Below, one piece after another: positions 1-5,662 of a stretch of DNA of 10,959 nt. Source of the DNA: JAGTRB01 sp037439685 (GTDB taxonomy: Archaea; Thermoproteota; Bathyarchaeia; TCS64); contig JBBIVO010000054.1 of the NCBI GenBank assembly GCA_037439685.1, positions 1 through 10,959 on the forward strand, read 5' to 3'. Numbering within the stretch: position 1 is the first letter of the stretch; every line of letters begins with the position of its first letter. The notes beneath the pieces were generated by a model. It saw only the letters and a list, made by a program, of their open reading frames with translations. It was not told where the DNA came from and did not search any database. Both the position numbers and the translations under genes were made by a program.

Positions 1-923
1 TCCTCGGGGAGCTGCTGGTCAGCCCCATAGGGATACCGCCGGAGGCGGAGCTCTTCGCAGGCCCGGGCGACGTCTACCTAGCCTCGAGGGACCGCCCCCC
101 AAGCTCCAGGAAGGGGGACTATGGATACCTCCTCGTCGTGGGGGGAAGCGAGACCTACACCGGGGCTCCAGCCCTCACAGCCCTAGGGGCATACGCCGTC
201 GGGATAGACCTCGCATACGTCGCAGCCCCGGAGACCGCAGCCCCCATAATCGCAGGCTTCTCCCCAGCCCTCGCCACCATAAGGCTGAAGGGGAGCCACC
301 TGACCCCCGAGAGCCTAGAGGGGCTCAGGCCCCAGATGGAGAGGGTGGACGCGGTGGCCACTGGGCCCGGCCTAGGCCTCCACGAGGATACCGTGGAGGC
401 CGTCGAGACCCTGATAGGATGGGCAGAGGAGTTGGGGCTGCCCCTCCTCCTAGACGCCGACGCCATAAAGGCCTACTCGAAGACGGGTGGGAGGTTCGAG
501 ACGCCCACGGTGCTAACCCCCCACCCCGGCGAGTTCAAGATGCTGACGGGGAGGGAGGCCCCTGAAGATCCCTGGGAGAGGGGGAGGGCCGTGGAGGAGG
601 AGGCGAGGAGGCTTGGGGCGGTCATCCTGCTGAAGGGGAACATAGACGTGATCAGCGACGGCCTCCACACGCGATACAACCTCACGGGAAACCCGGGGAT
701 GACCGTTGGAGGGACAGGCGACGTCCTGTCAGGGGTCGTCTCAGGCCTCATGGCCATGGGATGCAGCCCCTACGAGGCAGCAGTGGCCGGAGCCTTCATA
801 AATGGGGCCGCGGGAGACGCCGTATACGAGGAGAAGGGCTACCACATCCTCCCCACAGACCTGCTGGAGAAGATCCCCAAGGTCATCGAGGAGGCCCTCT
901 CCAGGAAGATGAAGGCCAAGTGA
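1..923 (+). CDS. nnr: Bifunctional NAD(P)HX repair enzyme, C-terminal dehydratase part (5' partial)
   Basis: ADP-dependent NAD(P)H-hydrate dehydratase: it restores NADH and NADPH from their hydrated, inactive forms in the cytoplasm. The frame is open from the first bases of the window, so the gene begins upstream. The first visible residues (LGELLVSPIGIPPEAELF, then GPGD and a KGDYGYLLVVGGS motif) match the linker between the YjeF_N epimerase domain and the ribokinase-like dehydratase domain, so the full protein is probably the usual two-domain Nnr. Dehydratase signatures follow in order: VATGPGLG, LLDADAIKA, LTPHPGEF, ILLKGN and near the end NPGMTVGGTGDVLSG, whose GGTGD (708-722) carries the catalytic aspartate. 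It ends with a typical short helical tail at TGA 921-923. The GTG at 138 is inside the conserved domain and is not the start. The family call is firm; the presence of the epimerase domain is inferred. Confidence 0.93.
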   Translation, partial: LGELLVSPIGIPPEAELFAGPGDVYLASRDRPPSSRKGDYGYLLVVGGSETYTGAPALTALGAYAVGIDLAYVAAPETAAPIIAGFSPALATIRLKGSHLTPESLEGLRPQMERVDAVATGPGLGLHEDTVEAVETLIGWAEELGLPLLLDADAIKAYSKTGGRFETPTVLTPHPGEFKMLTGREAPEDPWERGRAVEEEARRLGAVILLKGNIDVISDGLHTRYNLTGNPGMTVGGTGDVLSGVVSGLMAMGCSPYEAAVAGAFINGAAGDAVYEEKGYHILPTDLLEKIPKVIEEALSRKMKAK

Positions 924-951
924 ATACGCCTATCATCCCGAGATGGAAACC

Positions 952-1009
952 CCTCGGCCGAGGTGAGGGAACCATCCTCGGCTGACCCCTTCAAGGCTGA
1001 AGGCCGAGG
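952..1009. repeat. Palindrome and adjacent hairpin in the nnr-porG spacer
   Basis: A perfect 12-bp palindrome CCTCGGCCGAGG lies at 952-963. Just after it, CCTCGGC (976-982) pairs with GCCGAGG (1003-1009), and an inner stem CTTCA/TGAAG (989-993 with 998-1002) closes a 4-base AGGC loop. The two stems abut on the 3' side, with a six-base bulge on the 5' side. The same heptamer is thus used in both structures. It could end the nnr transcript, although no T-run follows, or be a protein-binding site ahead of the por promoter. The base pairing is read directly from the sequence; the role is not known. Confidence 0.5.
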
Positions 1010-1029
1010 GCGAGGGCCAGATAGGGAAG

Positions 1030-1037
1030 CCTTATCA
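1030..1037 (+). promoter_or_regulatory. Probable TATA box (box A) of the por operon
   Basis: CCTTATCA, centred near 1033, sits in the spacer after nnr. An archaeal transcript would start about 25 bp downstream, near 1058. That is just past the ATG at 1054 and about 26 bases before the TTG at 1084, which favours the TTG start of porG. The match to the archaeal consensus is only moderate. Confidence 0.4.
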
Positions 1038-1083
1038 ACTGGTTGGACAGATAATGTTGAGCCTTCAAATAGAAGGGGTTGGG

Positions 1084-1679
1084 TTGATAGAGGTCAGGTT
1101 CCACGGGATGGGAGGCCAGGGCGCGGTATTGGGGGCCCTNNNNNNNNNNNNNNNNNNNNNNNNNNNNNNNNNNNNNNNNNNNNNNNNNNNNNNNNATCTA
1201 CGGCGCCATGAGGAGGGGGGGAGACGTCACCGTCTTCCTGAGGCTCGACGACAAGCCGATTAGGAGGACCTGCGGGGTCTATGAGCCCGACGCCATAGTG
1301 GTCCTAGACCCAGCCCTCACCCGCCTCCCAGATGTGAGGAAGGGGCTGAAGAGGGGTGGGATGGCCGTCTTGAACGACCCAAGGGACCCGGGAGGGTTGG
1401 ACCTCGGCGTGGAGCTCTCGAGGGTGGCGACCGTAGACGNNNNNNNNNNNNGTAGACGCCACGGCCATCTCGGCCGAGCTCTTCGGGAAGAGGCCCATAC
1501 CCATAACCAACACCATAATGCTCGGGGCTGTGAGCAGGGCCACGGGCTGGGTGAGGCTAGACTCCCTCGAGGAGCCGATAAGGAGGATCTTCCCCGGAAG
1601 GACCGGGGAGCTCAACGTAGAGGCCTGCAGGAGGGGATATGAGGAGGTGAGGGTGTACACCCATGAGCCGGGTGGTTAG
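1084..1679 (+). CDS. porG: 2-oxoacid:ferredoxin oxidoreductase, gamma subunit (interrupted by two N runs)
   Basis: Gamma subunit of a pyruvate/2-oxoacid:ferredoxin oxidoreductase, a TPP and Fe-S enzyme that oxidatively decarboxylates 2-oxoacids to acyl-CoA and reduces ferredoxin. From TTG 1084 the protein reads MIEVRFHGMGGQGAVLGA, which is how archaeal PorG proteins normally begin, and AAGGGG (1073-1078) lies 5 bases before this TTG. ATG 1054 in the same frame would add ten residues and lacks a ribosome binding site. After the gap at 1140-1195 come IYGAMRRGGDVTVFLR, where relatives have an ERRGAPV-type motif, then the DDKPIRR stretch. After the false gap at 1440-1451 come DATAISAELFGKRPIPITNT and MLGAVSRATG, the usual C-terminal half. 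Stop TAG 1677-1679. It overlaps porD by 17 bases. The frame is broken only by wrong gap lengths, so this is probably an intact gene of normal size. Confidence 0.88.
1140..1195. other. Assembly gap (56 N) inside porG
   Basis: A run of unknown bases. Reading frames on the two sides (codons in phase with 1084 before, and with 1196 after) do not agree over 56 bases. The real length must be 1 modulo 3. Counting residues in related gamma subunits between GAV..A and the glycine-arginine motif suggests 52 or 55 bases. The missing part encodes the helix and strand after the GGQG loop. Confidence 0.9.
1440..1451. other. Spurious assembly gap (12 N) inside porG
   Basis: GTAGACG occurs on both sides of the N run (1433-1439 and 1452-1458). 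Removing the Ns and one copy gives codons for VATVDATAIS, the normal gamma-subunit motif, and joins the two reading frames exactly. The two contigs therefore probably overlap, with nothing missing. Confidence 0.88.
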
Positions 1680-1869
1680 GGCCTTCAGGCCCGTCGTGGA
1701 TATGGTTAGGTGTATAAGGTGCGGGAACTGCCAGACCTTCTGCCCTGAGGGGACGGTCCTCCTCACCGAGGAGGGGGTGATCCACGACTACAGGTTCTGC
1801 ACGGGATGCGGCATATGCGCCAACGAGTGCCCCGTAGACGCCATAGAGATGGTGAGGGAGGAGGGATGA
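1663..1869 (+). CDS. porD: 2-oxoacid:ferredoxin oxidoreductase, delta subunit (2[4Fe-4S] ferredoxin-like)
   Basis: Small ferredoxin-type subunit that carries electrons from the catalytic core to free ferredoxin. The 68 residues contain two complete CxxCxxCxxxCP motifs: CIRCGNCQTFCP at residues 17-28 and CTGCGICANECP at 46-57, each expected to help bind a [4Fe-4S] cluster. It is shorter than many archaeal delta subunits, which run to roughly 80-105 residues; the missing part is the N-terminal segment before the first cluster. ATG 1663 lies inside the end of porG (17-base overlap), and the stop TGA shares bases with the porA start (ATGA), so translation is probably coupled. A longer start is unlikely because the upstream sequence is the conserved end of porG in another frame. 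Confidence 0.92.
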   Translation: MSRVVRAFRPVVDMVRCIRCGNCQTFCPEGTVLLTEEGVIHDYRFCTGCGICANECPVDAIEMVREEG

Positions 1870-3059
1870 GCTTCACGAGGATGATGGAGGGGAACGAGGC
1901 GGCGGCCTGGGGGGTTAAGCTGAGCCGGGTGGAGGTGATACCCGTATACCCCATCACGCCCCAGACCGAGCTGATAAGCGCCATAGCCTCGATGATAGCG
2001 AGCGGGGAGATGAGAGCCCAGTACATAAAGGTCGAGGGGGAGCACACGGCCATGGCCGCGGCGATAGGGGCCTCAGCGGCCGGGGCGAGGGTCTTCACCT
2101 CCTCCGCTGCCCAGGGGATCGTATACATGGAGGAGGCCCTCTGGATGCCCCCTGGGATGAGGCTCCCCATAGTTATGTGCATAGTCAACAGGGCCCTGGC
2201 CCCCCTGGGAGGACTCCGCCCAGACCACAACGACTCCCTCCTCCAGAGGGACACCGGCTGGATCCAGCTCTACTGCGAGAACAGCCAGGAGGTCCTAGAC
2301 ACCATAATCCAGGCCTACAGGATAGGGGAGGATAGGAGGGTCTACCTGCCCGTAGCGGTCTGCTACGAAGGATACTTCGTCTCCGCCACGGCCACGCCCG
2401 TCACGGTCCCAGCCCAGGAGGATGTGGACGGCTTCCTGCCGCCCTACAGGCATGAGCTCTACTCCCTGATGCCGGAGGACTACAGGCGCCCCCAGTGGCC
2501 GTTGAACATAGCCAGGGCGAGATACGAGGTCCAGAGGGCGATGGGGAGGGCCAAGGAGGTGATAGAGGAGGTGGACCGGGAGTACGCGGCAAGGTTCGGC
2601 AGAGGGTACGACGGCCTCCTCGAGGAGTACTCATGCGAGGGGGCGGACGCGGTCCTATTGACGATGGGCTCGATGACCGGGACCGCGAGGGACGTCATAG
2701 ACGAGATGAGGGGGGAGGGGAAGAACATAGGGCTGGTCAAGATGAGATGCTTCAGGCCCTTCCCCTCCGAGGAGCTCAGGGGGATGGCGAGGAGGTACCA
2801 CGCGATAGGGGTGGTGGACAGGAACACGAGCTACGGCTCCGCAGGGGGAGGGATCGTGGCGGCTGATGTGGCGAGGGCCCTCTACACCATGGATGACAGG
2901 CCCCTGCTGCTGGACTTCCACGCGGGGCTGGGAGGGAGCGACGTCACGATGCGCCAGGTGAGGTACATGGCTGAGAGGGTCCTCGAGGCCCTGGACAGGG
3001 GGAGGGTTGAGGAGGAGGTGGAGTGGGTGGAGCTCATCGACCTCGGGGAGGTGATGTAG
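1866..3059 (+). CDS. porA: 2-oxoacid:ferredoxin oxidoreductase, alpha subunit
   Basis: Alpha subunit (397 residues) of the oxidoreductase, containing the pyrimidine-binding TPP domain and the transketolase C-terminal-like domain. The N-terminus shows GNEAAAWGVKLSRVEVIPVYPITPQTEL, the classic alpha-subunit signature containing YPITPxTE, followed by KVEGEHTAMAAAIGASAAGARVFTSS, which contains the glutamate that contacts TPP. Later come RDTGWIQLYCENSQEVLD, and in the C-terminal half a GSMTG motif, VKMRCFRPFP and the GVVDRN strand. The substrate loop reads NRALAPLGGLRPDHNDS, unlike the SAPWNIWGDHSD type of standard pyruvate enzymes, so the preferred 2-oxoacid is uncertain. The start is ATG 1866, overlapping the porD stop; an in-frame ATG at 1806 lies within porD and adds 20 residues unlike the family. 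The stop is directly followed by the porB ATG. Confidence 0.93.
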   Translation: MSFTRMMEGNEAAAWGVKLSRVEVIPVYPITPQTELISAIASMIASGEMRAQYIKVEGEHTAMAAAIGASAAGARVFTSSAAQGIVYMEEALWMPPGMRLPIVMCIVNRALAPLGGLRPDHNDSLLQRDTGWIQLYCENSQEVLDTIIQAYRIGEDRRVYLPVAVCYEGYFVSATATPVTVPAQEDVDGFLPPYRHELYSLMPEDYRRPQWPLNIARARYEVQRAMGRAKEVIEEVDREYAARFGRGYDGLLEEYSCEGADAVLLTMGSMTGTARDVIDEMRGEGKNIGLVKMRCFRPFPSEELRGMARRYHAIGVVDRNTSYGSAGGGIVAADVARALYTMDDRPLLLDFHAGLGGSDVTMRQVRYMAERVLEALDRGRVEEEVEWVELIDLGEVM

Positions 3060-3947
3060 ATGGATGCGGCGAAGCTCTTCGACGAGCACTATAAGAGGAG
3101 CCTAATAAGGGCTGGAACCGCCTGCTGCCCAGGATGCGGAGGCCCCCTCTTCTGGAGGATGGCCCTAGACGCCCTTGGGCCGAAGACGATAATATATGGA
3201 GATGGGCCCTGCGCCTACTGCGCCATAAGGAACATCCTCGTCCCAACCCTCGGGATCCACTTCTCCTTCGTGGCCGATGGAGCAACTGGGATAGCCGCAG
3301 CCCTAGCGGCGAGGGGGAGGGAAGACATAACCGTCGTATCATCCGCGGGGGATGGGGCAACAGCCGACATAAGCTTCNNNNNNNNNNACAAGGTCTCAGC
3401 CGCGGCGGAGAGGAACGAGAACCTCATCCAGGTCTGCATCGACAACGAGGCCTACATGAACACGGGGATCCAGAAGAGCGGCCTAACCCCCTTCGGGGCC
3501 TGGACGACGACGACCCCTAGGGGGAAGGAGACGCCGAAGAAGAGGATCCCCATGATCCTAGCCCAGCACAGGATCCCCTACCTCGCCACCGTCTCGGTGG
3601 CATATCCAGGAGACCTAAAGGCGAAGCTCTCGAAGGCCAAGGGGATAGGGGGGTTCAAGTACATCCACACGGTCATCCCCTGCCCCACAGGGTGGAGGTT
3701 CGACCCGGCCAAGGGCGTCGAGGTGGTCCGCCTCGGGGTCCAGACCTGGGCCTGGCCCCTCTACGAGGTCGAGAATGGGATACTGAGGCTGACGGTTAAG
3801 CCTAAGGCCAGGCCGATAGAGGATTACCTCATGGCCCAAGGGCGCTTCAGACACCTCTCCAGGGAGGAGGTTGAGCTCATCCAGAGGGAGATAGACGAGG
3901 AGCGGCAGAGGCTCCTAGACTACGACGGGAAGAGCATCATCCATTAG
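3060..3947 (+). CDS. porB: 2-oxoacid:ferredoxin oxidoreductase, beta subunit (small N run inside)
   Basis: Beta subunit, which binds the TPP diphosphate through Mg2+ and usually one [4Fe-4S] cluster. Cluster ligands are suggested by CCPGCG (residues 22-27), GDGPCAYC (47-54) and the late PCPTGW motif. The Mg2+/TPP motif starts with GDGATADIS and ends with DNEAYMNTGIQKSG. The C-terminal domain continues through TTTTP.GK, YVATVSVAYPGD-like and LGVQTWAWPLYEVENG segments to a charged tail. Where most relatives have a TGC motif in a VNATGC-like context, this protein has YGDGPCAYC, another sign of a divergent subfamily. The N run at 3378-3387 keeps the frame, but alignment from memory of the family leaves room for just one residue between DISF and KVSAAAERN. 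The gene starts at the base after the porA stop and is the last gene of the operon. Confidence 0.93.
   Translation: MDAAKLFDEHYKRSLIRAGTACCPGCGGPLFWRMALDALGPKTIIYGDGPCAYCAIRNILVPTLGIHFSFVADGATGIAAALAARGREDITVVSSAGDGATADISFXXXXKVSAAAERNENLIQVCIDNEAYMNTGIQKSGLTPFGAWTTTTPRGKETPKKRIPMILAQHRIPYLATVSVAYPGDLKAKLSKAKGIGGFKYIHTVIPCPTGWRFDPAKGVEVVRLGVQTWAWPLYEVENGILRLTVKPKARPIEDYLMAQGRFRHLSREEVELIQREIDEERQRLLDYDGKSIIH
3378..3387. other. Assembly gap (10 N) inside porB, probably about 9 bases too long
   Basis: The run sits between codons for DISF and KVSAAAERN. Related beta subunits have DIG(L/F)-x-(S/A)LSGAxERGxN, which has one residue at this place, not four. A true gap of one base (giving a codon ending in AC before AAG) fits the family best. 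No duplicated flank is visible here. Confidence 0.65.
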
Positions 3948-4017
3948 GGCCGTGGAGGGAGGCTCGGCCGAAGGGCCAACATTCAACCCTCGAAGGGCCG
4001 GTTAGAGAGAGGCTGAG

Positions 4018-4908
4018 ATGGGGCTGGAGCTCGCCGTCCTGGGGCACGTGGCCATAGACCACGTCCTCACGCCCGAGGGGTGCAGAACACAGCTCGGGGG
4101 CCCCCCAGCATACGTATCCCTCATCGCCCAGAGGCTGGGGGTCGCCGCACGGGCGGTGACGAGGATTGGGGAGGACATGCCCAAGGACCTCATGGAGCAG
4201 CTGAGAGGCCTGGGCGTCGAGGCAGAGAGGCAGATCTCAAGGGGAGCTAGGACCACGAGGTTCATCCTCGACTACAGGGGGGCTGAGAGGAGGCTAAAGG
4301 TCCTCAGCGTATGCGACGAGATAGGGGTGGAGGAGGCCTTAAACCTGCCAGAGACCGTTCTCATAGCCCCGATAATAGGGGAGATCCCACGGGATCTTCT
4401 CAGAGCCCTGACGGGGCATAGGCTCGCCCTCGACCCCCAAGGATTCACCAGGAGGATAGGCCCAGATGGCGCCATCCTACCCCAGAGCTGGCACGATGAG
4501 GAGGTTCTAAGCCATGTCCAGGTATACAAGTCTTCGCTGGAGGAGCTGAGGCTCGTCACCGGGGAGGAGGAGCCCTGGCGCGGCCTGAAGAGGATCACCG
4601 ATCTGGGGGCTGAGGCCGCCTTGGCGACGATGGGCGGAGGGGGAAGCCTCCTCATGGTTGGGGGGAGGCGCTACACGGTTCCAGCCTATGGGGTGGAGAG
4701 GGTGGCGGACCCTACCGGGGCCGGGGACGCCTTCATCTCCGGATACCTATCGGAGCGATTGAAGGGAGAGGACCCATTATGGTGCTCCTCCATGGCCGCC
4801 TCAGCGGCCTCAGCCGTCATAGAGACCATGGGGTGCAGATTAGAGGCCTCGAAAGGGGAGCTCCTCGAAAGGGCGGAGGAGGTGTACCAAAACATCATCA
4901 GCCTCTAG
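4018..4908 (+). CDS. PfkB-family sugar or nucleoside kinase
   Basis: Cytoplasmic ATP-dependent kinase of the ribokinase/PfkB superfamily, 296 residues, a normal length. The N-terminus begins with the GHVAIDHV strand and QLGGPPAYVSLIAQRLG, the substrate-binding GG motif. The second PfkB signature, VADPTGAGDAFISGYL, supplies the anion hole and the catalytic base Asp237. KSSLEELRLVTG and ATMGGGGSLLM are the usual strand and ATP-side segments. The start is ATG 4018, 70 bases after porB; it may be cotranscribed with por, though no terminator or promoter between them is clear. The opening (GHxxIDxV...LGG.PAY) recalls archaeal inositol or nucleoside kinases such as the Thermococcus myo-inositol kinase type, but sequence alone does not fix the substrate. 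It overlaps the convergent gene at its 3' end by 11 bases. Confidence 0.9.
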   Translation: MGLELAVLGHVAIDHVLTPEGCRTQLGGPPAYVSLIAQRLGVAARAVTRIGEDMPKDLMEQLRGLGVEAERQISRGARTTRFILDYRGAERRLKVLSVCDEIGVEEALNLPETVLIAPIIGEIPRDLLRALTGHRLALDPQGFTRRIGPDGAILPQSWHDEEVLSHVQVYKSSLEELRLVTGEEEPWRGLKRITDLGAEAALATMGGGGSLLMVGGRRYTVPAYGVERVADPTGAGDAFISGYLSERLKGEDPLWCSSMAASAASAVIETMGCRLEASKGELLERAEEVYQNIISL

Positions 4909-5176
4909 CACAAGCCCTCGCCAAGAGATATATGGCTAGAGAGAGGAGGAGGCCCATGGACCAAAGCCCGATCAGGGAAGCCCAGCCCGAGCCATCGGCG
5001 GACGGCTGAAAGGCAGCCGTAGGAGGCTCCCCCGCCCTTTTCACCCCCTCAGCGGAGTCCAACCCGGCCGTGAGAACCTCCGGAGACACCTGTTCGAAGT
5101 AGCGTGGGATAACCGAGATGGAGAAGAACCCGATGAATAGGCCCATTAGGGCGTAGAGGACGGCCTTAACCCTCAT
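4898..5176 (-). CDS. Small two-helix membrane protein, function unknown
   Basis: A 92-residue protein not matched to any family I recognise. It has an N-terminal MRVK followed by a hydrophobic helix (about residues 4-24, VLYALMGLFIGFFSISVI), a polar loop of about 40 residues, and a second helix (67-88, ASLIGLWSMGLLLSLAIYLL) ending in RACARG. Positive charges at both ends suggest that both termini are inside the cell and the loop outside. The frame is open further upstream to GTG 5254 (118 residues), but a TATA box overlaps that GTG and would start the transcript near 5233, inside the longer frame. ATG 5176 has GAGGTG 9 bases before it (5186-5191), so the shorter form is preferred. It ends inside the kinase gene on the opposite strand. 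Confidence 0.6.
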   Translation of the reverse strand: MRVKAVLYALMGLFIGFFSISVIPRYFEQVSPEVLTAGLDSAEGVKRAGEPPTAAFQPSADGSGWASLIGLWSMGLLLSLAIYLLARACARG

Positions 5177-5253
5177 CCTAGAAGACACCTCGAAGATATC
5201 GCCCCTCCCCAGCAGCTCAACATCGCCCTGCCCAAGATAAGGTCTAACCCTCA

Positions 5254-5262
5254 CTATAAAAG
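5254..5262 (-). promoter_or_regulatory. TATA box for the small membrane protein gene
   Basis: The minus strand reads CTTTTATAG here, a good archaeal box A. A start about 25 bp downstream falls near 5233, giving a leader of about 57 bases that contains the GAGGTG ribosome binding site before ATG 5176. Confidence 0.5.
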
Positions 5263-5462
5263 ACTAGAAATTCGAACAGGCTTCTTAGACGGGGTGTAAA
5301 ACGGTTAAATTGTCGCCTTAAGCCGCGATACCTTGTTATCACATTCCATTTCCGAAGGATAGAGGATCCTCGGCATAAGGCTGGGAGCACTACTCTCCTT
5401 GAGAGATCCTCCTCGTTTTCCCCTTTAATCAACTAGGCCGGCTAATCCTTATGATTTTTATA

Positions 5463-5490
5463 CCGTTCGATAACGGCCCTGCTCCCAGGG
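5463..5490. repeat. Two directly adjoining 14-base stem-loops
   Basis: CCGTT-CGAT-AACGG occupies 5463-5476 and CCCTG-CTCC-CAGGG occupies 5477-5490, both perfect 5-bp stems with 4-base loops and no base between them. A TTTTTATA stretch ends at 5462. If transcribed, the two stems could stack end to end. Pairing is certain on paper; any function is unknown. Confidence 0.5.
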
Positions 5491-5506
5491 AGATATGAAA
5501 AATAAA

Positions 5507-5580
5507 GGGTTTTAAACAGCCAAACCATAAATTTTGGACGATTTAAAAACGTATTAAAAATAGGGTTTAAGGTTTAAATC
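5507..5580. repeat. Cluster of short TTTAAA-containing repeats
   Basis: Related motifs recur at 5507-5516 (GGGTTTTAAA), 5541-5550 (ATTTAAAAAC), 5551-5560 (GTATTAAAAA), 5563-5570 (GGGTTTAA) and 5571-5580 (GGTTTAAATC). The later copies lie 10 bases apart, close to one helical turn. They may be protein-binding sites or simply an easily melted AT tract. Confidence 0.4.
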
Positions 5581-5588
5581 CTCAACAC

Positions 5589-5601
5589 GTCGATGATCGA
5601 C
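5589..5601. promoter_or_regulatory. 13-base palindrome, possible operator
   Basis: GTCGAT-G-ATCGAC is a perfect inverted repeat (6+1+6) about 20 bases upstream of the TATA box of the small cysteine-rich gene. A dimeric regulator binding here would be well placed to activate transcription or block the initiation factors. The binding protein is unknown. Confidence 0.4.
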
Positions 5602-5620
5602 TCCCAGAGGATCCAAAAGA

Positions 5621-5628
5621 AATATATC
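5621..5628 (+). promoter_or_regulatory. TATA box for the small cysteine-rich gene
   Basis: AATATATC, preceded by a purine-rich AAAAGA that resembles a TFB recognition element. A start about 25 bp downstream, near 5650, leaves a short leader of about 13 bases before ATG 5663. Confidence 0.5.
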
Positions 5629-5662
5629 ATCACCCGGGAAAGTTGTTTTCGGTTTTCGACTC

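Larger units (their letters stand above)
5177..5662. other. AT-rich noncoding region between divergent small genes
   Basis: About 490 bases without a convincing gene. The part at 5440-5580 is far richer in A and T than the rest of the window. It contains a promoter facing left (5254-5262), tandem hairpins (5463-5490), a CCAAA/TTTGG inverted repeat (5520-5537), a series of TTTAAA-type repeats (5507-5580), a palindrome (5589-5601) and a promoter facing right (5621-5628). The reading frame at 5432-5244 on the minus strand crosses the leftward promoter and resembles no protein. No tRNA was found. It might be a long regulatory spacer, hold a small RNA, or be a replication-associated AT-rich element; no initiator gene is nearby. 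Confidence 0.55.

Noticed and set aside
1806..1865. A longer porA start at ATG 1806.
   Set aside because: The added 20 residues are an arginine-rich out-of-frame reading of the conserved ferredoxin motif of porD. The ATGA overlap at 1866 gives the normal family start.
5244..5432. A 62-residue minus-strand reading frame in the AT-rich spacer.
   Set aside because: It runs across the leftward TATA box, overlaps the 5' side of the membrane protein gene, has no recognisable motif and lacks a ribosome binding site.
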